Assembly: GCF_017875325.1 (NCBI RefSeq)
Contig: NZ_JAGGMN010000001.1
Coordinates: forward strand, 1,178,001-1,242,000
Direction of reading: 5' to 3'
Source: Methanofollis sp. W23
GTDB lineage: Archaea > Halobacteriota > Methanomicrobia > Methanomicrobiales > Methanofollaceae
DNA length: 64,000 nt
Shown: piece after piece, positions 43,420 through 51,719 of the stretch
Layout of the letters: every line of letters starts with the position of its first letter
How positions within the stretch are numbered: the first letter of the stretch is position 1
Program-made: the position numbers and the translations under genes
The notes under the pieces: model-generated
Database searches by the model: none
Told to the model about the DNA's origin: nothing
The model's input: only the letters and a program-made list of their open reading frames with translations

Positions 43420-44244
43420 TCAGGCGACACGCCGCCCGGTCGTCGGCCGGACGTGTATCCGCACCCGCTCATAGGCGGGATCGTCGTAGAGGTCGGCAGG
43501 GCCGACAAGCATCTGGTTGCGGACCGAGAACCCGAGGCAGGCGGTCTTCGGGCAGGTCGGGTTCATGTCGCAGAGGCTGACCGGCATGAGCCCTGACGCC
43601 GAAGCGACGCCAAGGGCGGTCACGACGTCCGGGAGGCCGGAACCCACCCTGAGGAGAAGGGCCGGGTCGGCACCCTGACCTGCGACGGCGGCCAGAACCC
43701 CGTCCCTTCGCCTGACCTCCTGTACCCTCCCGCCTGCGTCCAGATGGGCGAGGAGGGCGTAGGTCTCGTCAGGGGTGCAAAAGACCGCACCGCCGTCGCA
43801 GACGAACTCGAACCCCCGGCGCATCAGAGGGTCGCCAACCAGGCCCGAAGAGGTGAAGGGGTCGGCATAGAGCCTGGCAAAGATCTGGTCCCATGCCCCG
43901 GCCTCCGCCCCGCTGGTGAGGAAGACGAGCACCTCGGCCGCACTCTCCTCGCCGAGGGGAAGGGTGACGGTCTGCACCTCCCCTTCCCCGAAAACCCCGG
44001 TCTCTTTTGCGGTCTCTGCACATGCAGAGAGGACGTCATCACAGAGGGCGGCGACCTCCGCACCCTCCTGGTGAGTGACCACACAGGCGGTCCTCCCGCC
44101 GGCCCGCGTCACGAACGAGTCGGCGATCACCCCGCCGTGCTCGCCCCTGAACGCCTTTGCCGCCCGCTCGACGACGAGCGGATGGGCCCGCATCCCGGCC
44201 GGGTAGCCGCCGAGGTCGACGGTGAAGACCGTGACCGCATTCAT
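43420..44244 (-). CDS. Degenerate homologue of class V fructose-1,6-bisphosphate aldolase/phosphatase, probably inactive
   Basis: A 274-residue protein aligning with archaeal FBPA/P by eye: VFTVDLGGYPAGMRAHPLVV, GVIADSFVTRAGG, LYADPFTSSGLVGDPLMRRGFEF, FCTPDETYALLAHL, LLLRVGSGLPDVVTALG, GLMPVSLCDMNPT, CLGFSVRNQMLVGPADLYDDPAYERVR. Compared with the enzyme as I remember it, the metal-binding DD after ITHxG, the Gln of the GAGQDL segment, the DK pair and the Schiff-base Lys segment are missing, and ~100 C-terminal residues are absent. It overlaps the class I FBPase stop codon (ATGA), so it is made with it, perhaps as a regulator or binding partner. Confidence 0.75.
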   Translation of the reverse strand: MNAVTVFTVDLGGYPAGMRAHPLVVERAAKAFRGEHGGVIADSFVTRAGGRTACVVTHQEGAEVAALCDDVLSACAETAKETGVFGEGEVQTVTLPLGEESAAEVLVFLTSGAEAGAWDQIFARLYADPFTSSGLVGDPLMRRGFEFVCDGGAVFCTPDETYALLAHLDAGGRVQEVRRRDGVLAAVAGQGADPALLLRVGSGLPDVVTALGVASASGLMPVSLCDMNPTCPKTACLGFSVRNQMLVGPADLYDDPAYERVRIHVRPTTGRRVA

Positions 44245-45146
44245 CGCCTGGTCCCTTCGAAGGCCGCTTCCACTTTCTGGATCATCCCCGGGCTCCCGAC
44301 ATAGATAGGCGTGCGCTGGTGCGGTTTTTCAGGGAGGATGTCGAGAAGACTCTGGCGGCCGTCCGAAGTTCTCCCTCCCGCCTGCTCGGCGATGAACCCA
44401 ATGGGGATGGCCTCATAGAGGAGACGGAGTTTGCCGTTCGGTTTCTCTTCGAGGGCCGGGTAACAGTAGATCCCGCCATAGGTAAGGATCTGGTGGAAGT
44501 CGGCCACGAAGGATCCGGTGTATCTGATCTTTGCCCCATCGGCCTCGATCTCTTCGATGAAGGCGCGGTGAGGGACGACCCAGGTCGGGCGCGTCCCGCC
44601 GGTGCCGTAGTTCTTTCCTTCCGGGATCGTCATGTTCTGGTGGAGGAGACGGTACTCCCCATCTTTGTCCAGCGCAAAGACCTGCACCCCCTGCCCGACC
44701 GAGAGGGTGAGCGTGGTCATCGGGCCGTAGAGCATATAGAGGGCGGCTTTCAGGTTTCTTCCCTTCTGCATCACGCTGCCCCCGCCAAAGATCCCGATGA
44801 TCGTCCCGACTGAGAGATTGGTCTGGATGAGGGACGACCCGTCCATCGGGTCCATCACGACGGCGTACTCATGGGCAGAGTCAGGGAAGACCGCCACCTC
44901 CTCCTGCTCCTCAGAGGCGAGTTCCCTGACCAGCCCCGACTCCCCGAGGACGCGGGTGATCCAGGCGTCAGCCCAGGTGTCCATTGCGGCCTGTTGCTCC
45001 CCGAAGACGTTCTCGGTATCGACATAGGCCTGATGGGTGATGAAGGCCTCTCTGATCGGGGTCGCCTGTCCGGCGATGAGTATGATAAGGTTCTGCAGTC
45101 CGGCCTCGCAGTCTACGGACTCCAGATATTCGCGCAGTGTCGTCAT
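44241..45146 (-). CDS. fbp: Class I fructose-1,6-bisphosphatase
   Basis: Hydrolyses fructose-1,6-bisphosphate to fructose-6-phosphate in gluconeogenesis. 301 residues with the class I active-site motif DPMDGSSLIQTNLSVGTIIGIF, metal-ligand ELASEEQ region, GGTRPTW, FVADFHQILTYGGIYCYP and PIGFIAEQAGGRTSDG with the catalytic substrate-binding Glu/Gly loop. The ATG at 45146 is chosen over an upstream TTG because CGGAG lies ~10 nt before it. It follows class I aldolase by 83 bp and overlaps the degenerate FBPA/P homologue. Confidence 0.93.
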   Translation of the reverse strand: MTTLREYLESVDCEAGLQNLIILIAGQATPIREAFITHQAYVDTENVFGEQQAAMDTWADAWITRVLGESGLVRELASEEQEEVAVFPDSAHEYAVVMDPMDGSSLIQTNLSVGTIIGIFGGGSVMQKGRNLKAALYMLYGPMTTLTLSVGQGVQVFALDKDGEYRLLHQNMTIPEGKNYGTGGTRPTWVVPHRAFIEEIEADGAKIRYTGSFVADFHQILTYGGIYCYPALEEKPNGKLRLLYEAIPIGFIAEQAGGRTSDGRQSLLDILPEKPHQRTPIYVGSPGMIQKVEAAFEGTRR

Positions 45147-45229
45147 AATCCACAACTCCGAGAATCTCTATATCAGATCCCCTATAAGAAGACCGCCCCC
45201 TCCAGGAGGGCCAAAAAGAAGAGAGAGTT

Positions 45230-46147
45230 TTAGTTGCCCTTCAGGAGCGCAAGGGCGTCCTCGACCGAGGCGTCGTCGAGGGTGATGGCCGAGATGGCAT
45301 TGCACATCCTGACCGCCTCGTCGAAGGACTTCTGGTGGATGTTGCGGCCGGTGGCGTTCCCCCGCGCACCGCCGGTGTGGATCTGGTCGTAGAGTTGCCT
45401 GAGGAAGGCCTCTTCGTCGACGCTCGACCCGCCGGCGCATACGACCGAGGTTCGGCCTGCGGCAAGGGTCGCTTCCTTGAGGAGGTCGGCGGAGGCGGCG
45501 CCCTCTTTCTTGGGAGCGTTCACCTTGACGAAGTCTGAGCCCAGGCACGCAGCGACGCCGGTCGCCCCGGCGATGAGGTGAGGATCTTTCTCGTCCTTGA
45601 CCGCCGAGCCCCTTGGGTAGATCCAGAGCACGGTGACCAGGCCGTGCTGGTGGGCCTCGTTGACGACTTCGGCCGCTTCGGCAAGCATCCGGTCCTCGAA
45701 CTCAGAGCCAAGATAGATGGTGTAGCCGACGCCGGCGATCGTGAGCCCACTCTGCTCACGGAACCGAACGACCTGCTCGACAGTGGTGAGGAGCGGGCTG
45801 ACCGGATCATTCTGGGCGGTCTTGACCAGGTTGGTCTTGGAGTTGAGTTTGACGAGATAGGGTACTTCGGGATAGTCGGGGCCGTACCTCGCGACAAGCC
45901 CGATCTGGGTCGCAAAGACCCCGATGCGCCCCTGCGCCGCGACTCTGAAGAGATGTTCTGGGTCGGCGTCGTCTGCCGGGATCCCTTTGCCGTAAAAGTC
46001 GCTGTTGAGGTGTTCGATCTTCTGGTCTCCGGCAAAGAGCATCAGGCGGCCGGTGCCGTGGGTGATGGTGGTGAGGTTCTTGATATAGATCTCCCGCGCC
46101 GTCTCTGGGACGTCGGCGGGGACGGAAATGGAAGCCTGTGAAGACAT
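45230..46147 (-). CDS. Class I fructose-bisphosphate aldolase (archaeal DhnA type)
   Basis: Schiff-base aldolase joining glyceraldehyde-3-phosphate and dihydroxyacetone phosphate. 305 residues; motifs MLFAGDQKIEHLN, PYLVKLNSKTNLV, GVGYTIYLGSEFEDRML, VLWIYPRGSAVKDEKDPHLIAGA, SDFVKVNAPK with the likely catalytic Lys, VVCAGGSSVDEEAFLRQL and GARGNATGRNIHQKSFDEA. A TATA-like AAGTATACGG ~27 bp before the ATG suggests a leaderless mRNA. First gene of the gluconeogenic operon with fbp. Confidence 0.92.
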   Translation of the reverse strand: MSSQASISVPADVPETAREIYIKNLTTITHGTGRLMLFAGDQKIEHLNSDFYGKGIPADDADPEHLFRVAAQGRIGVFATQIGLVARYGPDYPEVPYLVKLNSKTNLVKTAQNDPVSPLLTTVEQVVRFREQSGLTIAGVGYTIYLGSEFEDRMLAEAAEVVNEAHQHGLVTVLWIYPRGSAVKDEKDPHLIAGATGVAACLGSDFVKVNAPKKEGAASADLLKEATLAAGRTSVVCAGGSSVDEEAFLRQLYDQIHTGGARGNATGRNIHQKSFDEAVRMCNAISAITLDDASVEDALALLKGN

Positions 46148-46751
46148 ACAGACTCAATCATTCCACCGTATACTTATGTTTTACTGGGCTGAAGAGGGGA
46201 GTGAGGGTCTCGCTGGAAAAAAGAAAGGGGGAGGAGATGACCGGGCCGTTCTCTGATTTTTCCGTTCTATACGATCAGGCATGGGTCGAGAGCACCCCAC
46301 ATGTATACCCCTGGTTCATCCCGGCACTCTCCTCCCCGTATCTGCAGAAGATGGCACCTGGATGATAATGGTGGAGAGAACCCCGTCTCTCCGGCAAATG
46401 TGTCGCGCACCGGTCCGCCCCAGACTATTGATCGCGCGGGGAGCGAATGCCGCCCTGACCTGCCGGGATGATGATGGGGTCGGGAAGGCAGCATGGACGA
46501 CCACGATGAGAGGACCGTGTGGCGGCGGCACGCCAGAGAGCATCATCAAAAAATTTCTCCAGGCCCAGAATTTCAGGAACAAAGTACACTTCCAGCGCGG
46601 TGTCCAGGAATGGGAGAGACATCTGCGTTCGTTGCATGCCTGTATCTTCCTGACCTATTATTGTACGCGAGATAAAATGAAGAGGTCATCCCAAAACTCT
46701 CGCGCCCACCTCCTCACCAATGACAGCGATGGATGAGAATGAAGAAATTCC

Positions 46752-47030
46752 GGCCCTGTAGAAACCCTTACCAATTCTCGGTGCGAGCGCGATTCAACCG
46801 CTTTTTCTCATCTTTTCGCCGGGGGCTCAGCCCCCGGACCCCGAGGATGAAGATAATGCTGGGAAGACAAAATCAATCGCCATGAAGAGCGTAATGCTGT
46901 CACGACCTATCGTTCGCGCGGGGGCCAGGGGGCGGCCAAGCCCCCGGTGGATGAGAGAGTGTAGAATTTCTGAAAGGAAGCGCTTCGGTTCGAGGGGATG
47001 TTCACCCCATGAGAGTTTTGGGATATGCTC
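46752..47030 (-). repeat. Family A copy whose right end is replaced by an inverted family C end
   Basis: GGCCCTGTAGAAACCCTTACC at 46752 begins a minus-oriented A copy with its hairpin (GGGGGCTCAGCCCCC). At ~46958 it switches to GTAGAATTTCTGAAAGGAAG followed by GAGAGTTTTGGGATATGCTC (ending 47030), the inverse of family C. Upstream, 46190-46740 contains other A/C fragments and no gene. Confidence 0.65.
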
Positions 47031-47160
47031 GAATTCAATTGGGTGCCGGCGCCTCACGGCACATTGAAACTGCGCTCTGCCAGGCAGGCCCTTCAAATAC
47101 GCCGCGTCATCCCTGCCCCTCAAGGCCCGCCCCATCCTGCTCCGCCCTCTCACACCCATA

Positions 47161-47169
47161 AATTAAATA
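47161..47169 (+). promoter_or_regulatory. TATA box of the LSm operon
   Basis: ATAAATTAAATAC lies ~28 bp upstream of the LSm ATG, again fitting a leaderless mRNA. Confidence 0.6.
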
Positions 47170-47193
47170 CTTTCCACCTCCACATAACCTCAG

Positions 47194-47430
47194 ATGGTCA
47201 ACAGTATCGTTCTGCCGGTCAAGAAGGTTTTTTCGCTTGTCGATTCCAGGATCGTCGTTGAGATCAAGGACGAAGGGAAGAAACTTCAGGGCAGGCTCGT
47301 CGCGGTCGACGAACACATGAACCTGCACATGGATGAGACGATCGAGTACAACGGCGACCAGCGGGGGCGCACCCTCGGCACGGTCGTCATCAGAGGGAAC
47401 AACATCCTGACAATCTCACCTCTTGTCTGA
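47194..47430 (+). CDS. LSm (Sm-like) RNA-binding protein
   Basis: A 78-residue archaeal Sm-like protein that assembles into a heptameric ring binding U-rich RNA. Sm1 motif: RIVVEIKDEGKKLQGRLVAVDEHMNLHMDET; Sm2 motif: GTVVIRGNNILTISPL. Aromatic and Asn residues of the RNA pocket (H-M-N, R-G-N) are present. It is followed 6 bp downstream by a winged-helix gene, so both are probably on one leaderless mRNA. Confidence 0.95.
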   Translation: MVNSIVLPVKKVFSLVDSRIVVEIKDEGKKLQGRLVAVDEHMNLHMDETIEYNGDQRGRTLGTVVIRGNNILTISPLV

Positions 47431-47436
47431 TGGGCC

Positions 47437-47781
47437 ATGCCGTCTATCGAAGATGAAGCACTGAAAGTTATCCAGTCCAGATCTGAAGGAGTGCTCCAGA
47501 GCGAACTCTGGAAACTTCTCAACATCGACAGCCGGAAGTGCTCAAGGGTCGTGCGCAGACTTGCCGACGCCGGTCTCATCGACCGCATCGAGTTCAGGGA
47601 AGAGGGGATCAAGACCTACCGTCTCAAGGCACGGCAACAGGCGGCCGACCCCTCGTTGCTCCTGGCAGGGGACGAACTGATCCCCTGCATCGGCTGCGAA
47701 CTCGACTGCAATGTCGAGCAATGCCCCCTCCTCATGGACTGGATGTATGAACTTGCAATCGCTGAGATGAGCAGCGAGTAA
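47437..47781 (+). CDS. Winged-helix protein with C-terminal four-cysteine motif
   Basis: A 114-residue protein with an MarR/Lrp-like winged helix (EDEALKVIQSRSEGVLQSELWKLLNIDSRKCSRVVRRLADAGLIDR) and wing (EGIKTYRLK). The C-terminus has CIGCELDCNVEQCPLLMDWMYELAI, a C-x2-C-x3-C-x4-C cluster that could hold a zinc ion or Fe-S cluster and make DNA binding redox- or metal-sensitive (inference). It sits 6 bp after the LSm gene. Confidence 0.85.
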   Translation: MPSIEDEALKVIQSRSEGVLQSELWKLLNIDSRKCSRVVRRLADAGLIDRIEFREEGIKTYRLKARQQAADPSLLLAGDELIPCIGCELDCNVEQCPLLMDWMYELAIAEMSSE

Positions 47782-47791
47782 AGAGGAGAGG

Positions 47792-48925
47792 TTACTTCCT
47801 CCTCCCAAGCAAGACCAGGGCCGCGCCGACCGCAACCAGGGCACTTCCCCCGGCCACAAGTGCCGGGAGAGGGATGCCCTCTCCTATTTCTTCAAGTTCT
47901 GCAGCTGCCACCTGCTCTCCTCCCGGTGCTTCTGTCGTCTCTGCCTCAGGTATCTCAGTCGTGCCGATGGTCTCAAGGATCGCGGTGGGGACTGGTTCCT
48001 CGACAACCGGCACTCCCAGGGCATACAGGAAACCACAGTTGCCGCCGCTGCCGGTCGAAAACGCAAGTGACGCCCCATCTCCTGATAGGGAGACGCTGCT
48101 GACTTTTGCCGCCATCTTCTCTCTCCAGAGTTCCTCGCCTGCCTCTGAGAAGAGCGAGATCCACCGGTCTTCGGCCCCTGCGGCGATAGTCCCGTTGTTT
48201 GCGACCGAGACGCTATGCACCCTGTTCCCGGTCTTATGCTCCCACAGAAGGTCACCGCTTGCCCGGTCATAGAGGTGAACCCTATAGTCCTGCGAGCCAG
48301 AGGCTACCAGTCTGCCGTCAGGCGAGAGCGCAACTCCGGAGATTCCCTTTGCAGTCGGATGTTCCCAGAGAAGGGTGCCGTTTCTGGCGAAAAGATAGAC
48401 ATTGTTCCCTGCCCCTGCGGCAATATACTCACTGTCCCCTGAGATCGAGACTGCACGTACATCATCGACCGTCTCATTCTGCCAGATCTCTCCTACGCCC
48501 CTCTCAAGCAGGTAGACCTTTTTGTTGTCACTCCCGACCACGATGTACTTTCCGTCCGGGCTGACCGCAACCGAATACGCAAAAAAGCCAGAGTCCCACT
48601 GCCAGTCGTGAGCGCCCTCCCTGGTAAAGACCCGCACCTTCTCTGCGCCCTGGACCACATATGCCCCGTTCTCAGAGATCGCCGAACCAAAGACCGGACA
48701 CCCGGTCGGGTGGTCCCAGAGCCGCGTCCCATTTATATCATAAAAATAGAGCGCCCCATTCCCTTTTGTCCCGAAGGCCATATGCGATCCGTCCGGAGAG
48801 ATGGACGCAGTCAGGACTTCCCCCCCGAATGTCTCTTCCCATATCATCTCACCCCGCATCTCCTGTGCACCCGCACCCCAGGATACCGAGAGCAGGAGCA
48901 CTACGACCACTACCCTTCCTATCAT
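47792..48925 (-). CDS. Secreted beta-propeller (WD40/PQQ-like) protein with C-terminal membrane anchor
   Basis: A 377-residue exported protein: signal peptide (VVVVLLLSVSWGAGAQ), then seven blade-like repeats of ~40 residues with S-PDGKYIVVGSDNKKVYLL and LLWEHPTAKGISGVALSPDGRLVASG patterns. After ~305 come an acidic Thr/Glu linker (TTEIPEAETTEAPGGEQ), a hydrophobic segment (LPALVAGGSALVAVGAALVLL) and GRRK. The propeller is probably displayed on the cell surface. Binding partner unknown. Convergent with the LSm operon. Confidence 0.85.
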   Translation of the reverse strand: MIGRVVVVVLLLSVSWGAGAQEMRGEMIWEETFGGEVLTASISPDGSHMAFGTKGNGALYFYDINGTRLWDHPTGCPVFGSAISENGAYVVQGAEKVRVFTREGAHDWQWDSGFFAYSVAVSPDGKYIVVGSDNKKVYLLERGVGEIWQNETVDDVRAVSISGDSEYIAAGAGNNVYLFARNGTLLWEHPTAKGISGVALSPDGRLVASGSQDYRVHLYDRASGDLLWEHKTGNRVHSVSVANNGTIAAGAEDRWISLFSEAGEELWREKMAAKVSSVSLSGDGASLAFSTGSGGNCGFLYALGVPVVEEPVPTAILETIGTTEIPEAETTEAPGGEQVAAAELEEIGEGIPLPALVAGGSALVAVGAALVLLGRRK

Positions 48926-49110
48926 ATCGTCCCCCCAGAAAACCCAGCATTATCATGCTTTGACTGTCACGCTGTCATATCTGAGATAAAATATATAGGT
49001 TGCGCTCACGGGCAGAGGGGCTGCGATCCTGTCCTCTGATTCTGTTCAATGTCCACCCGTGCATGACCGGAGAGCGAACCAATATATACTGCCTGGACAA
49101 TCCCTGTCCG

Positions 49111-49704
49111 ATGGCTCTGAGATGCAGGGATGACGCGGGTGTCTCTCCCCTGACCGGCGCACTCCTCCTCCTGGCACTGACCGCGGTCCTTGCCATTCTC
49201 ATTCTGGCCCTCCTCCCTGAGTTCCCACCCACATTTGATCTTTTCCCGCAGGAGGAACCCTGCATCTTTGAGATCGTCTCGGTCCTCCACACCAATGAGA
49301 AGGGGAAATACACCAAGGCCAGCATAGTCACCCTCTGGTACAACAAGACCCCTGTCCAGGTAGATCATCACGACCCGGCGACGCGTATAAAAGAGATATT
49401 TGGATGGGTGAAGGAGGTGCCAGACCGCGAGAAAGACTATCTCAAAGATGACCTCTGGGCACAATTTTATCGGAACGGTGAGCCGCTTACCTTTCAAGTC
49501 AGTACCATGGATGCCTCTCGTCTCATTCCAACGCACCACTATAAGATCAAGACGATGAACGGCCACGGAAGTAAGTGGTCCATGAACGGCCGGATCACCA
49601 TCGACTTCTCTGACGGCACCTTCGGGCCAGGCGACATGGTGAGGGTGGAGATCTACTCGAAGTCTGAAGAACACCTCATCTCCGCCCATACCTATGACGC
49701 ATAA
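49111..49704 (+). CDS. Pilin-like (DUF1628-type N-terminus) exported protein
   Basis: A 197-residue protein beginning MALRCRDDAGVSPLTGALLL and continuing ALTAVLAILILALLPEFP. The DAGVSPLTG plus hydrophobic helix pattern is that of archaeal prepilin N-termini, cleaved by the class III peptidase. The rest is a soluble beta-rich domain (IVTLWYNKTPVQVDHHDP ... GRITIDFSDGTFGPGDMVRVEIYS). The ATG at 49111 is chosen because CAATATATACTG lies 26 bp upstream as TATA box; a longer frame from 49000 would begin before transcription starts. Its 3' end overlaps the convergent DUF99 gene by 29 bp. Confidence 0.75.
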   Translation: MALRCRDDAGVSPLTGALLLLALTAVLAILILALLPEFPPTFDLFPQEEPCIFEIVSVLHTNEKGKYTKASIVTLWYNKTPVQVDHHDPATRIKEIFGWVKEVPDREKDYLKDDLWAQFYRNGEPLTFQVSTMDASRLIPTHHYKIKTMNGHGSKWSMNGRITIDFSDGTFGPGDMVRVEIYSKSEEHLISAHTYDA

Positions 49705-50245
49705 GGGCGCGTGCGGCGAGTCTGGCGGTCCTGAGAGGTTCAGGGACCTTCCCCTCCAGGGTGAAGCCCTCGACCAGCGCCCCGGCCTCCTGTACGTCGA
49801 TCCCTGCCGCCCGCAGGTATACCGTGTAACCAGTGCGGTGGGTGCGGGGCGTGCGCGCCCCAAGGCGGCGGTACGCCTCCAGGCGCTCTTCGTCACCGGG
49901 AAAATGCGCGCCTATCTCCTCTTTGAGCCCCTCGGAGTCCTCGTAGGTAACAACGACGACCGGCACCCCGGTCTCCCTCCAGACTTCTTCAGGACTGATG
50001 ATATTGTACCAGGCGATGACGCACCCGCTCAGCATGATCAGGTTGACATCTTCCCTTTCAAAGGCCTTAAAAAGTGAAATAACTGCATTGGTGGCGTCCA
50101 TGCCCCCCACCGTCACCTCCGCAAACCCAAAGCCGTCGATGATCCTGTCCCGGCGCATCACCACCCCGGCCAGGGTGGAGTCCTCCCGCCCCCTGAAACT
50201 CTCGGCGACCCCAAGGACCCGCAGCCCCTTCTTCGCCAGGTGCAT
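49676..50245 (-). CDS. DUF99 (UPF0215) family protein, EndoV-like nuclease fold
   Basis: A 189-residue protein: LRVLGVAESFRGREDSTLAGVVMRRDRIIDGFGFAEVTVGGMDATNAVISLF, VNLIMLSGCVIAWYNIISPEEVWRETGVPVVVVTYEDSEGL, ending in HRTGYTVYLRAAGIDVQEA. This is the DUF99 family of archaea, related in fold to endonuclease V and, as I recall, annotated in some resources as endonuclease dU; I cannot verify that. The start is at 50245, because CTATTTAAGAG lies ~29 bp upstream as TATA box. Divergent from the AglJ-like gene, with only 38 bp between starts. Confidence 0.82.
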   Translation of the reverse strand: MHLAKKGLRVLGVAESFRGREDSTLAGVVMRRDRIIDGFGFAEVTVGGMDATNAVISLFKAFEREDVNLIMLSGCVIAWYNIISPEEVWRETGVPVVVVTYEDSEGLKEEIGAHFPGDEERLEAYRRLGARTPRTHRTGYTVYLRAAGIDVQEAGALVEGFTLEGKVPEPLRTARLAARALMRHRYGRR

Positions 50246-50283
50246 GCAAGCACTTATGATTATGGCTCTTAAATAGTATTTCA

Positions 50284-51207
50284 ATGGAGATTGAGAGAGA
50301 CCAGGTGTGCATCCTGATTCCAACCCTGAACGAGGCTCCCACCATCACCGAACTGATCCATGCCTTCCATTCCCTGGGCTACTCCCATATTATGGTCATG
50401 GACGGCAACAGCACCGACGGCACCCGGGACCTGGCCAGAAAGGCTGGTGCTGAGGTCCATGTCCAGACCGGAAAGGGCAAGGGCAACGCGATCATCGAGG
50501 CCGCCGATCTCATCGATCTCCCCTATGCCTTGATGCTTGACGGTGACGGGACCTACCTGCCAGAAGACGCGGAAAAAATGCTGGCCCCGCTCTTCAAGGG
50601 TTATGTCCACGTGATCGGGGACCGCCTGGCCTACCCCGAGACAGGCGCCTTCACCCGCCTCAACCTCTTTGGCAACAAGGTCATCAACTTCTTCTTCAAG
50701 ATCGCCCATGGCCGCGACTACCATGACATCCTCTCAGGCTACCGGGCCTTCACCCTCTCCTCGTTACGGGAGATGAACCTCAAGGAGGCGGGCTTTGAGA
50801 TCGAGACCGAGATGGCCGTCCAGTCAGTCAAGTGCGACCAGCGGGTCGCAGTCATACCGACCAGATATCTCCCGCGCCCTGGCACGCCCACCAAACTCAA
50901 CCCCCTCCAAGACGGTTTCAGGATCGTCTCGGCCATCTACCGGCTTGCAAAAGTGAACAACCCGCTCTTCTACTTCGGACTGATCGGGATCGGCATCGCA
51001 ACGGTCGGCGGGGTTCTCGCCCTGTACGTCCTTTATGAATGGCTCAATGGTATCGAGCACCTGCCGCTGACCGTCCTCACCGTCCTCCTCATCGTGGTCG
51101 GGTTTGAGATCTTTATGTTCGGGGTGATCAGCGACATGATCCTCTCCTTCCACCGCGAGATGATGAGGGAGATTCAGCGCCTGCAGCCGCCGAAGAAACC
51201 CGAGTAG
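50284..51207 (+). CDS. aglJ: Family 2 glycosyltransferase, AglJ-like
   Basis: A 307-residue protein with a GT-A domain: ILIPTLNEAPTITELIHAF, VMDGNSTDGTRDLARKAGAEV, GKGKGNAI, and the DxD-type MLDGDGTYLPEDA, followed by GRDYHDILSGYRAFT and the IETEMAVQSVKCDQRVAVIPTRYLPRPG stretch of dolichol-phosphate sugar transferases. Two C-terminal helices (~227-250 and 260-285) anchor it in the membrane. It most resembles AglJ, which adds the first hexose to dolichol phosphate in N-glycan assembly; that assignment is from memory of the family. The stop overlaps the convergent class II aldolase gene by 34 bp. Confidence 0.82.
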   Translation: MEIERDQVCILIPTLNEAPTITELIHAFHSLGYSHIMVMDGNSTDGTRDLARKAGAEVHVQTGKGKGNAIIEAADLIDLPYALMLDGDGTYLPEDAEKMLAPLFKGYVHVIGDRLAYPETGAFTRLNLFGNKVINFFFKIAHGRDYHDILSGYRAFTLSSLREMNLKEAGFEIETEMAVQSVKCDQRVAVIPTRYLPRPGTPTKLNPLQDGFRIVSAIYRLAKVNNPLFYFGLIGIGIATVGGVLALYVLYEWLNGIEHLPLTVLTVLLIVVGFEIFMFGVISDMILSFHREMMREIQRLQPPKKPE

Positions 51208-51719
51208 GCGAGCACCCGGCACGAGTGCTCGGCAAGCGAGGTAAGGAGATAGGCGCGGTCGAGGTCGTCGGCGCCCGCAAAGGTGCCGTGGCCCCTGGCG
51301 ATGACCAGTGGGGCCTCTTCCAGGGCCGTCGCCACATTCTCGGCAAGGTCGTCGGTCCCTGGCGCCCCACCAACGACCGGGATCTCCGGACAGAGCATCT
51401 CGCCCTCGCTGTCTACCGGGATGATTTTTGAGAGGGCGACCGAGGCCGCCACTGCATGGGCCGGGTGAGCATGGACGACCGCCCTATACCCGGTCCTCTG
51501 ATATATCGCCTGATGGACACGGTACTCGCTGGACGCCCCGGCAGGCGCCTGGCCTTCGAGCGGGACCAGGACAGGGACGCCCGGCACGTCGAGGTATGCC
51601 CCGGTCCGCGTGATATAAAATCCTTCATCGGCCCGCAGGCTGATGTTCCCAAAATTTCCTCCGACAAGCCCCTCAGAAAAGAGCCTCTTTCCTATCCTGA
51701 CAAATTCTTGACCTGGCAT
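51174..51719 (-). CDS. Class II aldolase (L-fuculose-1-phosphate aldolase type)
   Basis: A 181-residue zinc-dependent class II aldolase/adducin fold. Substrate loop GNFGNISLR; zinc ligands His-x-His in VVHAHPAHAVA and a third His in ARGHGTFAGADDLDRAYLLTSLAEHSC; catalytic Glu in SSEYRVHQAI. In methanogens such enzymes have been linked to lactaldehyde formation for coenzyme F420 synthesis (fuculose phosphate aldolase), a plausible role here. The start overlaps the end of the EndoIII-like gene by 28 bp. Confidence 0.88.
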   Translation of the reverse strand: MPGQEFVRIGKRLFSEGLVGGNFGNISLRADEGFYITRTGAYLDVPGVPVLVPLEGQAPAGASSEYRVHQAIYQRTGYRAVVHAHPAHAVAASVALSKIIPVDSEGEMLCPEIPVVGGAPGTDDLAENVATALEEAPLVIARGHGTFAGADDLDRAYLLTSLAEHSCRVLAYSGFFGGCRR

